Assembly: GCA_964481035.1 (NCBI GenBank)
Contig: CAYZSE010000055.1
Span: 1 to 19,575, forward strand
Length of the DNA: 19,575 nucleotides
Direction: 5' to 3'
From: JAAAPF01 sp964481035
GTDB lineage: Bacteria > Pseudomonadota > Alphaproteobacteria > Geminicoccales > Geminicoccaceae
Under the pieces are notes generated by a model that worked only from the letters and a program-made list of their open reading frames with translations, had not been told where the DNA came from and did not search any database. This document shows, one piece after another, positions 5,906-13,379 of the stretch (position 1 is its first letter; every line of letters starts with the position of its first letter). The translations under genes and the position numbers were made by a program.

Positions 5906-8527
5906 GGCGGGCCACGGCACGAGGCGAAGCTCGGTCCCGCCGAGGCGGCGAAAGGTCCGTTCGCGGCAGGTCAGCACGAGGACCTGCACGTCGCCCGCGG
6001 CCATCGTCAGCGCCGTGAACATCCGCTCGATGCGGGCGTCGTCGGAGAAGACCAGGGCGTCGTCGAGAACCACCGGCAGCTCGCGCCCGTGCCGGGCGAG
6101 CAGCCGGGCGAAGGCGAGCCGCGCGAGGACGGCGATCTGCTCGCGGGTGCCGCCGCTCAGTCGTGCGATGCCGTCGCTGCGCCCGGGCCGGCGGAGCACC
6201 CTCGGTGCGAAGTCCAAGGCCAGCTCCAGCTCCGCCTCCGGCAGGATTTGGGCGAGCAGAGGGTCCATCGCGGCGAGCACCGGCGCGGTGAAGCGCTCGC
6301 GGGCCTCGGCCTCGGTCGCGGCCAGCACCTCGACGAGGACGTCGAGTGCCGCCTGCTGCCGCCGAAAGGCGGCGACGCGACCGGCGCGTAGCTCGACCGT
6401 CGCCCGGGCGTCGGCCAGCCGTTCGCCGATCGCCTCCGCCTCGGCGGTCCTGAGCTCGCCCGTGAGCCCGGCCCGCTCCAGGCGCAGCCCCTCGACCCGC
6501 CGTGCCGCATTGTCGAGCGCCTGCTCCAGCCGCTGCACGGTCGCCGCTGCCGCCTCGACGTCGCGATCCTCGGCCTCGGCGCGGGCGAGGGCTTCACCGG
6601 CCGCGGCCGTCGCCCGCGCCGCCGCCTCGCGCCCGGCTCGCGCCGCGTCCGCCGCCGCCGCCCACGCGTCCGCCGCGCCGAGCCGCGCCCGTGCCGCGTC
6701 GGTTCGTTCCATGAGGCTCTCGATCCGCGTGCTCGCCACCGCCACGGCCTCGCGCGCCGGCGCCGCTGCCTCCAGCCGCTCGCGCCAATGGCGCTCCGCT
6801 GCGTCCGCCCGCATCCGGGCCGCCGCCGCCGCCGCGAGCGCCTCATCCGGGTCGAGCGGTGGGCCCGTCTCGTCGACGGCCTCGGCCATCGCCGCGAGCG
6901 CGTCGACCTCGCGGCCGAGCGCGTCGACCCCGTCGGGGGCGAGCCGGCGGACGGTCCGCTCCAGCTCGCCGCACGCGATGTCCAGAGCCTCGGCCTCGCG
7001 CAGCTCGAGGCGGGCCTCGGCGAGGTCGGCCACGCCCAGCGCGTCGAGCCGCGCGCGCACCGCGGCCGCGTGAGCACCGAGCGACGCCTCCAGCTCGGCC
7101 GCCTCGCCGAGGCCGCCCGGGTCGACGACGAGCCGGCCGATACCGTCGAGCGCCAGCTCGGTCGGCCGCAGGACGGGATGTTCCACGCCACCCTCGAGCG
7201 CCGCGCCGTCCCGTCGGACGCGACCGCCGCGCGCGCCCTCGTAGTGGACCGTCACCGTCGGCCGGCGGGCGGCGAGACGCGCGGCCGTCTGCCTTTCGAG
7301 GTCGATCGCCGCCTCCAGCTCGGCCACGGCCGCGGGCGTGACCGCGATCAGCCGCCGCGCCTTCGCCTTGGCGTCGCGCTCGCAGGCGGCCCCGCGCGCT
7401 TGTTCCAGCCGGGCCGCCGCGGCGGCCAACGCCGCGGCGGCCCGGCCGGCCGCCTGCTGCCGTCGCGTCTCCTCGGCGACGTTGTCGGCCTCCTCCCGGG
7501 CGGCGCGAGCGGCGTCGCGTTCCGCGACGGCGGCGGCCAGCTCCGCCTCGGACGCCGCGCGCGTCCGCGTTGCCGCCTCCTTCTGCGCGCGGGCTTCGGC
7601 CAGCCGCTCGAGGTCGGCGCGCGCCGCCGCTTGCTGGGCGAGCAGCTCGGCTTCGGCACGAACGGCGGCAGCCTCCACGGCGCGGGCGCCGGCGAGGTCG
7701 CGCGCCCGGGCGTCGCGCCGCTCCTGGTCCAGCCGCGCCGCCTCCAAGCCGCGGCGCGCCGCCTCCAGCTCGCGGTCGAGGTCGGCGTCGGCCCGGTCGG
7801 CGTCGGCTTCGGCGAGGGCCGTCTCGATGCGGGCGAGCCGGTCGAGCGCCCGCTCCGCCGCTTGCGCTCGATCCTCGAGGACGGCGAACTCGGCCACGGC
7901 CTCGTCGTGCCGGGCGATAGCCTGCTCGTAATCGCCGCGCGGCCGCGCCTGCGCCGCCGTCACCAGCTTGAGACGTTCCGCCCTGGCCCGCTCGAGCAGC
8001 CGTGCGACCCGCTCGCCGCCGGCCATGTCGCCGACCTCGCGGGCGACCACGTCGCGCAGGCTGGCCGGCGCGTCGCGGACGTCGGCGAGCGCGCCCAGGC
8101 CGACGCCCTGCTGCAACCACAAGAGGCCCGCCGGACCCTCACCGGGCTTGCTCGCGCCGAGCGAGGCGGCGAGGCGGTCGTCCACCGCGTCGCCCGCGGC
8201 GACGGTGGTGCCGGCGGCGAGATCGACGAGCAGCGCTTGCGGCGTGCTCACGAAGCGCTTCACCAGCCGCAGCGCCCGACCGTCCAGATCGAGGTCGACC
8301 TCGATCTCGGGCGCGCCGCCGGCCGGATCGGGCACCAGGCTCGAGACGTCGCGATGCTTCGAGGACGCCTTGAAGAACAGCGCCGTCCGCAGCGCGTCGA
8401 ACAGCGTCGACTTGCCGGCCTCGTTCGGCGCGGCGAGGACGTTGACCGCGTCGCCGATACCCTCGAGCGCCGCGCCCGCGGCGCCGAACTGGCGCACGTG
8501 GCGAAGACGGATCGCGCGCAGCCTCAA
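5894..8527 (-). CDS. SbcC/YhaN-like coiled-coil AAA ATPase
   Basis: This 877-residue protein is an SMC/Rad50-type ATPase of the YhaN/SbcC group, expected to work with the nuclease encoded just upstream on DNA ends. The chosen start is a TTG at 8527 overlapping the nuclease stop (TTGA); the first beta strand (RLRAIRLRHVRQF) follows at once, while the upstream open frame is only a shadow of the nuclease. Walker A is APNEAGKST at 33-41, with Ala in place of the usual first Gly. A conserved LLWLQQG segment lies at about 135-141. Two Ala/Glu/Arg-rich coiled-coil arms span about 170-415 and 475-770. The ABC signature LSGGTREQ is at 790-797 and Walker B VVLDDAL ends with D822-D823. No CxxC zinc hook is present; a short beta-rich insert at about 420-472 sits at the apex instead. 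Confidence 0.88.
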   Translation of the reverse strand: MRLRAIRLRHVRQFGAAGAALEGIGDAVNVLAAPNEAGKSTLFDALRTALFFKASSKHRDVSSLVPDPAGGAPEIEVDLDLDGRALRLVKRFVSTPQALLVDLAAGTTVAAGDAVDDRLAASLGASKPGEGPAGLLWLQQGVGLGALADVRDAPASLRDVVAREVGDMAGGERVARLLERARAERLKLVTAAQARPRGDYEQAIARHDEAVAEFAVLEDRAQAAERALDRLARIETALAEADADRADADLDRELEAARRGLEAARLDQERRDARARDLAGARAVEAAAVRAEAELLAQQAAARADLERLAEARAQKEAATRTRAASEAELAAAVAERDAARAAREEADNVAEETRRQQAAGRAAAALAAAAARLEQARGAACERDAKAKARRLIAVTPAAVAELEAAIDLERQTAARLAARRPTVTVHYEGARGGRVRRDGAALEGGVEHPVLRPTELALDGIGRLVVDPGGLGEAAELEASLGAHAAAVRARLDALGVADLAEARLELREAEALDIACGELERTVRRLAPDGVDALGREVDALAAMAEAVDETGPPLDPDEALAAAAAARMRADAAERHWRERLEAAAPAREAVAVASTRIESLMERTDAARARLGAADAWAAAADAARAGREAAARATAAAGEALARAEAEDRDVEAAAATVQRLEQALDNAARRVEGLRLERAGLTGELRTAEAEAIGERLADARATVELRAGRVAAFRRQQAALDVLVEVLAATEAEARERFTAPVLAAMDPLLAQILPEAELELALDFAPRVLRRPGRSDGIARLSGGTREQIAVLARLAFARLLARHGRELPVVLDDALVFSDDARIERMFTALTMAAGDVQVLVLTCRERTFRRLGGTELRLVPWPASER

Positions 8528-9627
8528 GGCTCGCGGGCCCAGGCGAAGAGCAGGTCGAGCGCGCGTCCGGCGGCCGGATCCTCCGGGGCACGCCGCGCGA
8601 GCGTCCGGGCCGCGGCCTGCAAGCCCGCATCGGGCCCCAGCGCGTCGAGATCGGGGGCGTCGACGAGGGTGACGAGGCTGTCGTCCTCGACCGCGAGATG
8701 GGCGAGGCGATCGCCCAGACGCGCCAGCCGCGCCTGCCATTCGGCGCGCTCGGCGAGCCCGATCGTGCCCGCGACCGCGAGCTGCACCAGGGTGCGATCC
8801 GCCGGCACGGCCGCATCGCCCGCGAGCCGCTCCAGGGCCTCCCAGCCGAGGCCGGGGATCCATTCGAGGCGCATGCGTCGCCAGCGAAACCGCGCCGTCG
8901 CCACGCTCTCGACCACCGCCGGTGCGGTGGGTCCGGCGATGCTCACGACGAGGCAGGAACCGGGCTCGTTCTGGGGAAAGCGGTCGGGCTCGGGGGTGCC
9001 CGCGTACCAGGTCCGTGCCTCGACCTGCTGCTGGCCGTGCCAGTCGCCGAGCGCGAGATAGGCGAGGCCGGCGGTACGCGCGCGGTCGATGGCAATGGGC
9101 GCCGCCCGGCCGTCGTCCTCGGCGAAGCTGGCGGTCGGGCCATGGGCGAGGCCGAGGCGGATCGCGCCTGGGGGCGTGACCATGTCGTCGAGCCCGGCCG
9201 TCGGATCGACGGCCGGCCGGCGGGTCGCCAGCGGCGCCGGCAGGAGCCACGCCGCGGCGGTCAGCGCCACCGGCTCGGCCGCCGTGCAAGCCCGGACGTT
9301 GCTGGGCAGCCCGAGGCGGTGGAGACGCTCCCATAGCCCGCTCGGTCGGGCCGGATCGTGATTGCCCGGCAAGAGCCACCAGACGAGATCGGCGGCGCGC
9401 GCCAAGCGGTCCAGCGGCTGCAGCAGCGTCCGCTCGGATGGCGTTTCGTGATCCCAGACGTCGCCCGCGACCAGGACGTGCTCGGCACCGCGGGCGCGCG
9501 CATGCCGGGCCACGGCGTCGATCGCATCGAGACGCGCCTCGACGAGACGGGCGGCGAGATCGTCCCTGAAGGTCGCAAACGAGCGGCCGAGGTGCCAATC
9601 GGCGGTGTGCACGATGCGCAAGGTCAT
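8524..9627 (-). CDS. SbcD/YhaO-like metallophosphoesterase (DNA repair exonuclease)
   Basis: The 367-residue protein has the calcineurin-like metallophosphoesterase motifs of Mre11/SbcD nucleases: TADWHLG (D10, H12), AGDVWD (D56), LPGNHD (N89, H90) and LAHG (H162). The last metal motif reads LGDWHG (194-198) where SbcD normally has GHxH, so one histidine is replaced by Asp. It is followed by the family segment YAGTPEPDRFPQNEPG. The C-terminal 130 residues form the helical cap and subunit-binding region. The ATPase gene overlaps its stop by 4 nt, the standard nuclease-then-ATPase order. The pair probably acts in DNA end processing, but the substrate is not shown by sequence. Confidence 0.9.
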   Translation of the reverse strand: MTLRIVHTADWHLGRSFATFRDDLAARLVEARLDAIDAVARHARARGAEHVLVAGDVWDHETPSERTLLQPLDRLARAADLVWWLLPGNHDPARPSGLWERLHRLGLPSNVRACTAAEPVALTAAAWLLPAPLATRRPAVDPTAGLDDMVTPPGAIRLGLAHGPTASFAEDDGRAAPIAIDRARTAGLAYLALGDWHGQQQVEARTWYAGTPEPDRFPQNEPGSCLVVSIAGPTAPAVVESVATARFRWRRMRLEWIPGLGWEALERLAGDAAVPADRTLVQLAVAGTIGLAERAEWQARLARLGDRLAHLAVEDDSLVTLVDAPDLDALGPDAGLQAAARTLARRAPEDPAAGRALDLLFAWAREP

Positions 9628-9761
9628 GGAACCTGGACTACTCGGTGGCGCAGCTGGAGGCCAGAGCCGACGGTTCGGGTTGCGTCGGCGGAGCAGCGGC
9701 CCGATGTCATGTTCGGTGGGCGGCGTCGATCCGGGCGCCGGCGGGGTGAAAGGAAAGGCCC

Positions 9762-10214
9762 ATGCTTCAGCGGCTGCAGCAACTCTGGCGCGGCGAGGAA
9801 AGCGCGACGGCCATGCCGGGCTTCGATCGCCACCAGCTGGCGGCAGCGGCGCTGCTGGTCACGGCGGGCGCCATGGACGACGATTTCGACGAGGCCGAGC
9901 GCGCGCGCGTGCGAGCGCTCCTGTGCGAGCGTTTCGAGCTGGCGGCTGCCGACGCCGATGCGCTGCTGGCCGAGGCCGAGACGGCAGCGCGCGCGAGCGT
10001 CGACCTCTTCGGGTTCACCCAGTCCATCAAGGACGGCTTCACGCCCGACGAGCGCGTCGGCATCGTCGAGATGGTCTGGGAGGTCGTCTACACCGACGGT
10101 AACCTCCACGATCTGGAGGCGAGCCTGATGCGTCGGCTCGCCGGCCTGCTGGGCGTGACCGACCAGGAGAGCGGCGCCGCTCGCGCTCGCGTGCGGGCTA
10201 AGCTGGGCGGCTAG
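9762..10214 (+). CDS. TerB-fold (TerB/DjlA-like) protein
   Basis: This 150-residue, mostly helical, soluble protein shows the two acidic metal-binding repeats of the TerB fold: GAMDDDFDEAE (about 36-46) in the first half and YTDGNLHDLEASLMRRLAGL (about 110-129) in the second. The linking helix ends in LFGFTQSIKDGFTPDERVGI. The ATG follows AAAGGAAAGG. Alphaproteobacteria often carry such stand-alone TerB-like proteins away from any tellurite-resistance operon, and no ter genes are seen here, so a tellurite role should not be assumed. Divergent from the SbcD-like gene across 134 bp. The function is unknown; the fold call is firm. Confidence 0.85.
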   Translation: MLQRLQQLWRGEESATAMPGFDRHQLAAAALLVTAGAMDDDFDEAERARVRALLCERFELAAADADALLAEAETAARASVDLFGFTQSIKDGFTPDERVGIVEMVWEVVYTDGNLHDLEASLMRRLAGLLGVTDQESGAARARVRAKLGG

Positions 10215-10231
10215 CGCACCGGCGGAGGGGC

Positions 10232-10251
10232 GGATCGCCGGTCGGCGATCC
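10232..10251. repeat. Perfect 20-nt inverted repeat between the TerB-like gene and a small ORF
   Basis: GGATCGCCG and CGGCGATCC are exact reverse complements separated by GT. The repeat lies 18 nt after the TerB-like stop and 45 nt before the small ORF. It is not followed by a T-run, so it is not a typical intrinsic terminator. It could be a 3' end-protecting hairpin, an unusual terminator or an operator. Confidence 0.6.
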
Positions 10252-10296
10252 AACTGCCCGCCGTGGGCGTATCACCTGCCAAACGGGAGTGAGGCC

Positions 10297-10476
10297 ATGT
10301 TCGAGATGGACGTACGCATACGGTCGCGCCGCGCGGCCCTGTTGCAGCTCGCCGCCGAGGAGCTGCGGCGCGCGGAACGGGAGGGTGGCCAGCACGACGG
10401 CGGCCGTCTCGCCCAGACCCTCGACCGGCTGGCGGCGAGGCTGTTGGTCCAACGCTCGTTAGCACCGTCGGGCTGA
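10297..10476 (+). CDS. Small hypothetical protein, 59 residues
   Basis: The ATG at 10297 has a good ribosome site (GGGAGTGAGG at 10286-10294) and the frame runs 59 codons to a TGA. Codons in the body end almost entirely in G or C, as in the neighbouring real genes. The product begins MFEMDVRIRSRRAALLQLAA and continues as a basic, Arg/Leu/Glu-rich helical protein with no cysteine, signal or membrane segment. It is unrecognised. It follows the TerB-like gene on the same strand after 82 nt that include a perfect hairpin, and converges on bamE with a 15-nt gap. The two 84-codon frames on the opposite strand here are less likely because they overlap the end of the TerB-like gene and lack a visible ribosome site. 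Confidence 0.55.
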   Translation: MFEMDVRIRSRRAALLQLAAEELRRAEREGGQHDGGRLAQTLDRLAARLLVQRSLAPSG

Positions 10477-10491
10477 TCGCATCCGCCCGTG

Positions 10492-10932
10492 TCAGTTTGT
10501 CGGCGGGTTGAATCGGCCGATGTTGCCGACAAACTGCTGGATCAGGGAAAGATCGTTGCCCCCCGTCTCCGTCTCGTCCTCGACGAACGCCACTTGGTGC
10601 GCATCGTCGACATCGAAGATTTCGACCGCGGCGACGATCCCGCGGTCATCGAAGCTGATACGCACCACCTCTTGCTTCGTTAGCGTGCTATTGTAGAACG
10701 TGCTCCGTCTGATGCGTCGTTCGATGTAATACCAATTGCGCGCGTCGAAGGGGTCACGTGCGGATGGGGTTCCGAGCAGCGCCGCAACTTCACCTTGGGA
10801 GGTTGCCCCTGGACGGATGCGTGCCAGTTCCTCTTCCGCCAGGCGATTTCCGTGGGTTCGGACGGTGCTCTGGCACGCGGCGAGCGTCGAAGCGGCCACG
10901 ATAGCCACGACCACAACTATGAGTCTCGACAT
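10492..10932 (-). CDS. bamE: BamE/SmpA (OmlA-like) outer-membrane assembly lipoprotein
   Basis: The 146-residue precursor has a lipoprotein signal (SRLIVVVVAIVAASTLAAC) with the lipidated Cys at residue 20. The SmpA/OmlA domain follows: HGNRLAEEELARIRPGATSQ (about 28-47), EVAALLGTPSARDPFDARNW (48-67), WYYIERRI, then a strand with VVRISFDDRGIV (89-100). BamE stabilises the BAM complex that inserts beta-barrel proteins in the outer membrane. The alphaproteobacterial form has a C-terminal extension; here it is Asp/Glu-rich and ends in IQQFVGNIGRFNPPTN. It is divergent from the cytochrome bc1 chaperone gene, a common pairing in this class. The local GC content is visibly lower than in the flanking genes. 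Confidence 0.9.
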   Translation of the reverse strand: MSRLIVVVVAIVAASTLAACQSTVRTHGNRLAEEELARIRPGATSQGEVAALLGTPSARDPFDARNWYYIERRIRRSTFYNSTLTKQEVVRISFDDRGIVAAVEIFDVDDAHQVAFVEDETETGGNDLSLIQQFVGNIGRFNPPTN

Positions 10933-10951
10933 GGGGTCCGATGCGCCCTCG

Positions 10952-11542
10952 ATGAACTACGGCATGGGTTGGCTATCACAGCTCTGGCGACACGGCAAAA
11001 GCCTGTTCGACACCCGCGACGCCCACGCCCGCGCAGCCGCCGCCCGCTCGCTCTATTCGGTCGCCGTGAGCCAAGCCAGGCAGCCTGTCTTCTATACAGA
11101 TTATGCGGTTCCAGACACGCACGACGGTCGGCTCGAGCTCATCCAACTCCATGTCATTCTCCTGCTGCGGCGTCTGCAGCGCGGGGATGACGAGGGCCGG
11201 CTCCTGGGGCAGGCGCTTTTCGATGTGTTCTTTCTCGACCTCGATCGGTCGCTGCGCGAAGGCGGGGTCGGCGATCTATCGGTCGGCAAGTGGGTCAAGA
11301 GGATCGGCCAGCAGTTCTACGCCCGCGCCACGGCAGTCGAGGCGGCGTTGGCCCAGGAGGATGCCGCCGGGCTGGAGGCGGTCTTGTCGTCCAACGTCTA
11401 CGCCGGCCTCGAGGGGGCCATCGAAGCGGCGGCGCTGGCGCGGTATCTGCTCGACGCCGACCGCGCGCTGGCGGCGCAGGCGGGCGCGGGGACCCCACTA
11501 CCGGCGTTGCATTTCACGGCCATCGCGCCTATACGCACGTAG
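10952..11542 (+). CDS. Ubiquinol-cytochrome c chaperone family protein (CBP3/UQCC1-like)
   Basis: The product of about 196 residues belongs to the bacterial relatives of mitochondrial Cbp3, which help assemble cytochrome b into complex III. Family features are PVFYTDYAVPDTHDGR (about 44-59), ELIQLHVILLLRRL (61-74), the ALFDVFFLDLDRSLREGGVG stretch, and VGKWVKRIGQQFYAR. The start is uncertain. In-frame ATGs occur at 10919, 10931, 10952 and 10964; the first two overlap the divergent bamE start, so 10952 (MNYGMGWLSQLW) was chosen, with 10964 as an alternative. No strong ribosome site marks any of them. The DUF177 gene follows 34 nt downstream. Confidence 0.85.
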   Translation: MNYGMGWLSQLWRHGKSLFDTRDAHARAAAARSLYSVAVSQARQPVFYTDYAVPDTHDGRLELIQLHVILLLRRLQRGDDEGRLLGQALFDVFFLDLDRSLREGGVGDLSVGKWVKRIGQQFYARATAVEAALAQEDAAGLEAVLSSNVYAGLEGAIEAAALARYLLDADRALAAQAGAGTPLPALHFTAIAPIRT

Positions 11543-11576
11543 CCTTCGCCGTTTCTCGCCCCTCCCGCACGACATC

Positions 11577-12101
11577 ATGCCAGAAGCGATCGAGCCCGCT
11601 CCTTTCTCGCGTGTCCTCGCCTTGCGCGCTCTCGTCGCGCCGCGGCCGTTTGCCCTGGCGGCGACGGCGGATGAGGCGGCGGCGGTGGCGCGCCTGTTCG
11701 CCATCGAGGCCGTCTCCGGGCTGAGGGTGGCGGGGGCGCTGGAACCGGTCCATGCGCGCTATCGTCTGCGGGGTGCCGTCGAGGCGCAGGTGACCCAGCG
11801 CTGCGTGGTCACCGCGGAACCGGTGACGGCAGACGTGGTCGCCCCGTTCGATCGTTTCCTGGTCGTCGCCGACGCACCCGGCGAGGAGGGGGCGATCGAG
11901 GTCGACCCCGAAGCCGACGACGTCGACTACCTCGATGGTTCAGCGGTCGACGTCGGTGCCGTCGCGGTCGAGGAGCTGGCGCTCGCCCTCGAGCCGTATC
12001 CGCGTGCGCCGGACGCAGACCAGACGCTCGCCGCCTTGCGCTCGGACGAGCACGCCGACCATCCCTTCGCTGCGCTTGCGCGTCGTCGCGCGGGCTCCTA
12101 G
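11577..12101 (+). CDS. DUF177 (YceD-like) protein
   Basis: This 174-residue protein is the DUF177/YceD relative that nearly always precedes rpmF in bacteria. Homologues in bacteria and plastids have been linked to 23S rRNA and large-subunit biogenesis. Visible features are the RLRGAVEAQVTQRCVVTAEP segment (about 62-81, with the single conserved Cys), an acidic middle, VDVGAVAVEELALALEPYPR (about 123-142) and the C-terminal HPFAALARRRAGS. A clear Shine-Dalgarno sequence is missing before the ATG. rpmF starts 26 nt after the stop, consistent with one operon. Confidence 0.88.
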   Translation: MPEAIEPAPFSRVLALRALVAPRPFALAATADEAAAVARLFAIEAVSGLRVAGALEPVHARYRLRGAVEAQVTQRCVVTAEPVTADVVAPFDRFLVVADAPGEEGAIEVDPEADDVDYLDGSAVDVGAVAVEELALALEPYPRAPDADQTLAALRSDEHADHPFAALARRRAGS

Positions 12102-12127
12102 ACACCACCGAAACGAGGATCGAAACC

Positions 12128-12334
12128 ATGGCGGTACCGCGCAAGAAGGTGACGCGCTCGAAGCGCGACATGCGGCGTTCGCATCTGGCCTTGGCGCCCT
12201 ACAACGCGGCCGAATGCACGAATTGCGGTGAGTTGAAGCGCTCGCATCACGTTTGCGGTGCCTGCGGCTATTACGACGGGCGCGAGGTCGTCGTCGCCAA
12301 GCCGGAGCGCGGCGTCGACGACGAGGCGGCCTGA
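12128..12334 (+). CDS. rpmF: 50S ribosomal protein L32
   Basis: The 68-residue product starts MAVPRKKVTRSKRDMRRSH, the L32 hallmark. It keeps the four zinc-binding cysteines C30, C33, C43 and C46 (CTNC and CGAC), so it is the zinc-dependent form of the protein. GAGG lies 10 nt before the ATG. The short acidic tail (ERGVDDEAA) is slightly longer than in many relatives. plsX begins four nucleotides after the stop, the conserved order DUF177-rpmF-plsX. Confidence 0.98.
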   Translation: MAVPRKKVTRSKRDMRRSHLALAPYNAAECTNCGELKRSHHVCGACGYYDGREVVVAKPERGVDDEAA

Positions 12335-12338
12335 GCGG

Positions 12339-13379
12339 GTGACGAGGGGCGCCGTCACCCTCTCGATCGATGCGATGGGCGGCGATCACGCGCCGCAGAT
12401 GGCGGTCGACGGGGCCGACATCGTGCTTCGCGAGCGGAGCGACGTGCGCTTCGTGATCTTCGGCGACGGCGACCGGATCCGGACGTTGCTGGAGCGCAGG
12501 CCGAAGCTGCGGAAGGCGGTCGATGTCCGGCACACCACCGAAGTGGTCGCGGATCACGCCAAGCCCACGGCCGCGCTGCGCCAGGCGCGCGGGTCGTCGA
12601 TGCGGCTGGCGATCGAGGCGGTCAAGGAGGGGTCGGTGCAGGCCGCGGTGTCGGCCGGCAACACCGGTGCACTCATGGCCATGGCCAAGGTGCTCCTGCG
12701 CACCTTGCCGGGCATCGACCGGCCGGCCATCGCCTCGGTGATGCCGGCGGCGCAGCGGCCGGTGGTCATCCTCGATCTCGGCGCCAACGCCGAGTGCGAT
12801 GCGACCAATCTCGTGCAGTTTGCGATGATGGGCACCGTCTTCGCCCGGACCGTCTTGAACGTGCGCGAGCCCACGGTCGCGCTCTTGAATATCGGCACCG
12901 AGGCGCTCAAGGGCGACGAGGTCGTCCAGGAGGCGGCCCGCCGGCTCGGCGCGGGCGAGCTGCCGATCCGCTTCGAGGGATTCGTGGAGGGCACGGGCCT
13001 CATGGCCGGGACCGTCGACGTCGTCGTCACCGACGGGTTTACCGGCAATGTCGCGCTCAAGGTCGCCGAGGGGACCGCACGTCTCATCGTCGATCGCGTC
13101 CGTGACACGCTCGCCGACAGCTGGGCGGCACGGCTCGGCTTCCTCTTGGCCCGACGCAGCGTCGGTCGCCTCAGGGCGCGCCTCGATCCGGAACGATACA
13201 ACGGGGCCATGTTCCTCGGTCTCGGCGGCATCGTCGTGAAGAGCCACGGCGGCTCGAAGGCACAGGGTTTCGCCAACGCCATCAAGGTCGCGATCGACCT
13301 CGTCGAAGGGCGTGCCAACGAGCGCATCTCCGCCGATCTCGCGCGGCTCACGGTGCCGATCGTGGGCGCGGCGTCGTGA
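12339..13379 (+). CDS. plsX: Phosphate acyltransferase PlsX
   Basis: PlsX converts acyl-ACP and phosphate to acyl-phosphate, the donor for PlsY in membrane phospholipid synthesis. The chosen GTG start gives 346 residues and places the invariant LSIDAMGGDHAPQ at residues 8-20, as expected. Further motifs are AAVSAGNTGALMAM (about 104-117), VILDLGANAECDATNLVQFA, EPTVALLNIGTEALKGDEVV, and IRFEGFVEG followed by VDVVVTDGFTGNVALKVAEG. The C-terminal GLGGIVVKSHGGS is intact. The stop overlaps the fabH start by 4 nt (GTGA), indicating translational coupling. The longer frame to 12258 overlaps rpmF and is not used. Confidence 0.97.
   Translation: MTRGAVTLSIDAMGGDHAPQMAVDGADIVLRERSDVRFVIFGDGDRIRTLLERRPKLRKAVDVRHTTEVVADHAKPTAALRQARGSSMRLAIEAVKEGSVQAAVSAGNTGALMAMAKVLLRTLPGIDRPAIASVMPAAQRPVVILDLGANAECDATNLVQFAMMGTVFARTVLNVREPTVALLNIGTEALKGDEVVQEAARRLGAGELPIRFEGFVEGTGLMAGTVDVVVTDGFTGNVALKVAEGTARLIVDRVRDTLADSWAARLGFLLARRSVGRLRARLDPERYNGAMFLGLGGIVVKSHGGSKAQGFANAIKVAIDLVEGRANERISADLARLTVPIVGAAS

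Noticed and set aside
6788..9061. 757-codon plus-strand frame across the ATPase and nuclease genes
   Set aside because: Antisense to genes with complete ATPase and nuclease motifs; Arg/Gly-rich product and no ribosome site.
8528..9598. N-terminal 357 codons of the 1234-codon ATPase frame
   Set aside because: They overlap the SbcD-like gene in another frame and are Arg/Gly/Pro-rich with no domain; the family start is the TTG at 8527.
9762..10214. Tellurite-resistance operon
   Set aside because: Only a TerB-fold protein is present; no terC, terD or terZ relatives nearby.
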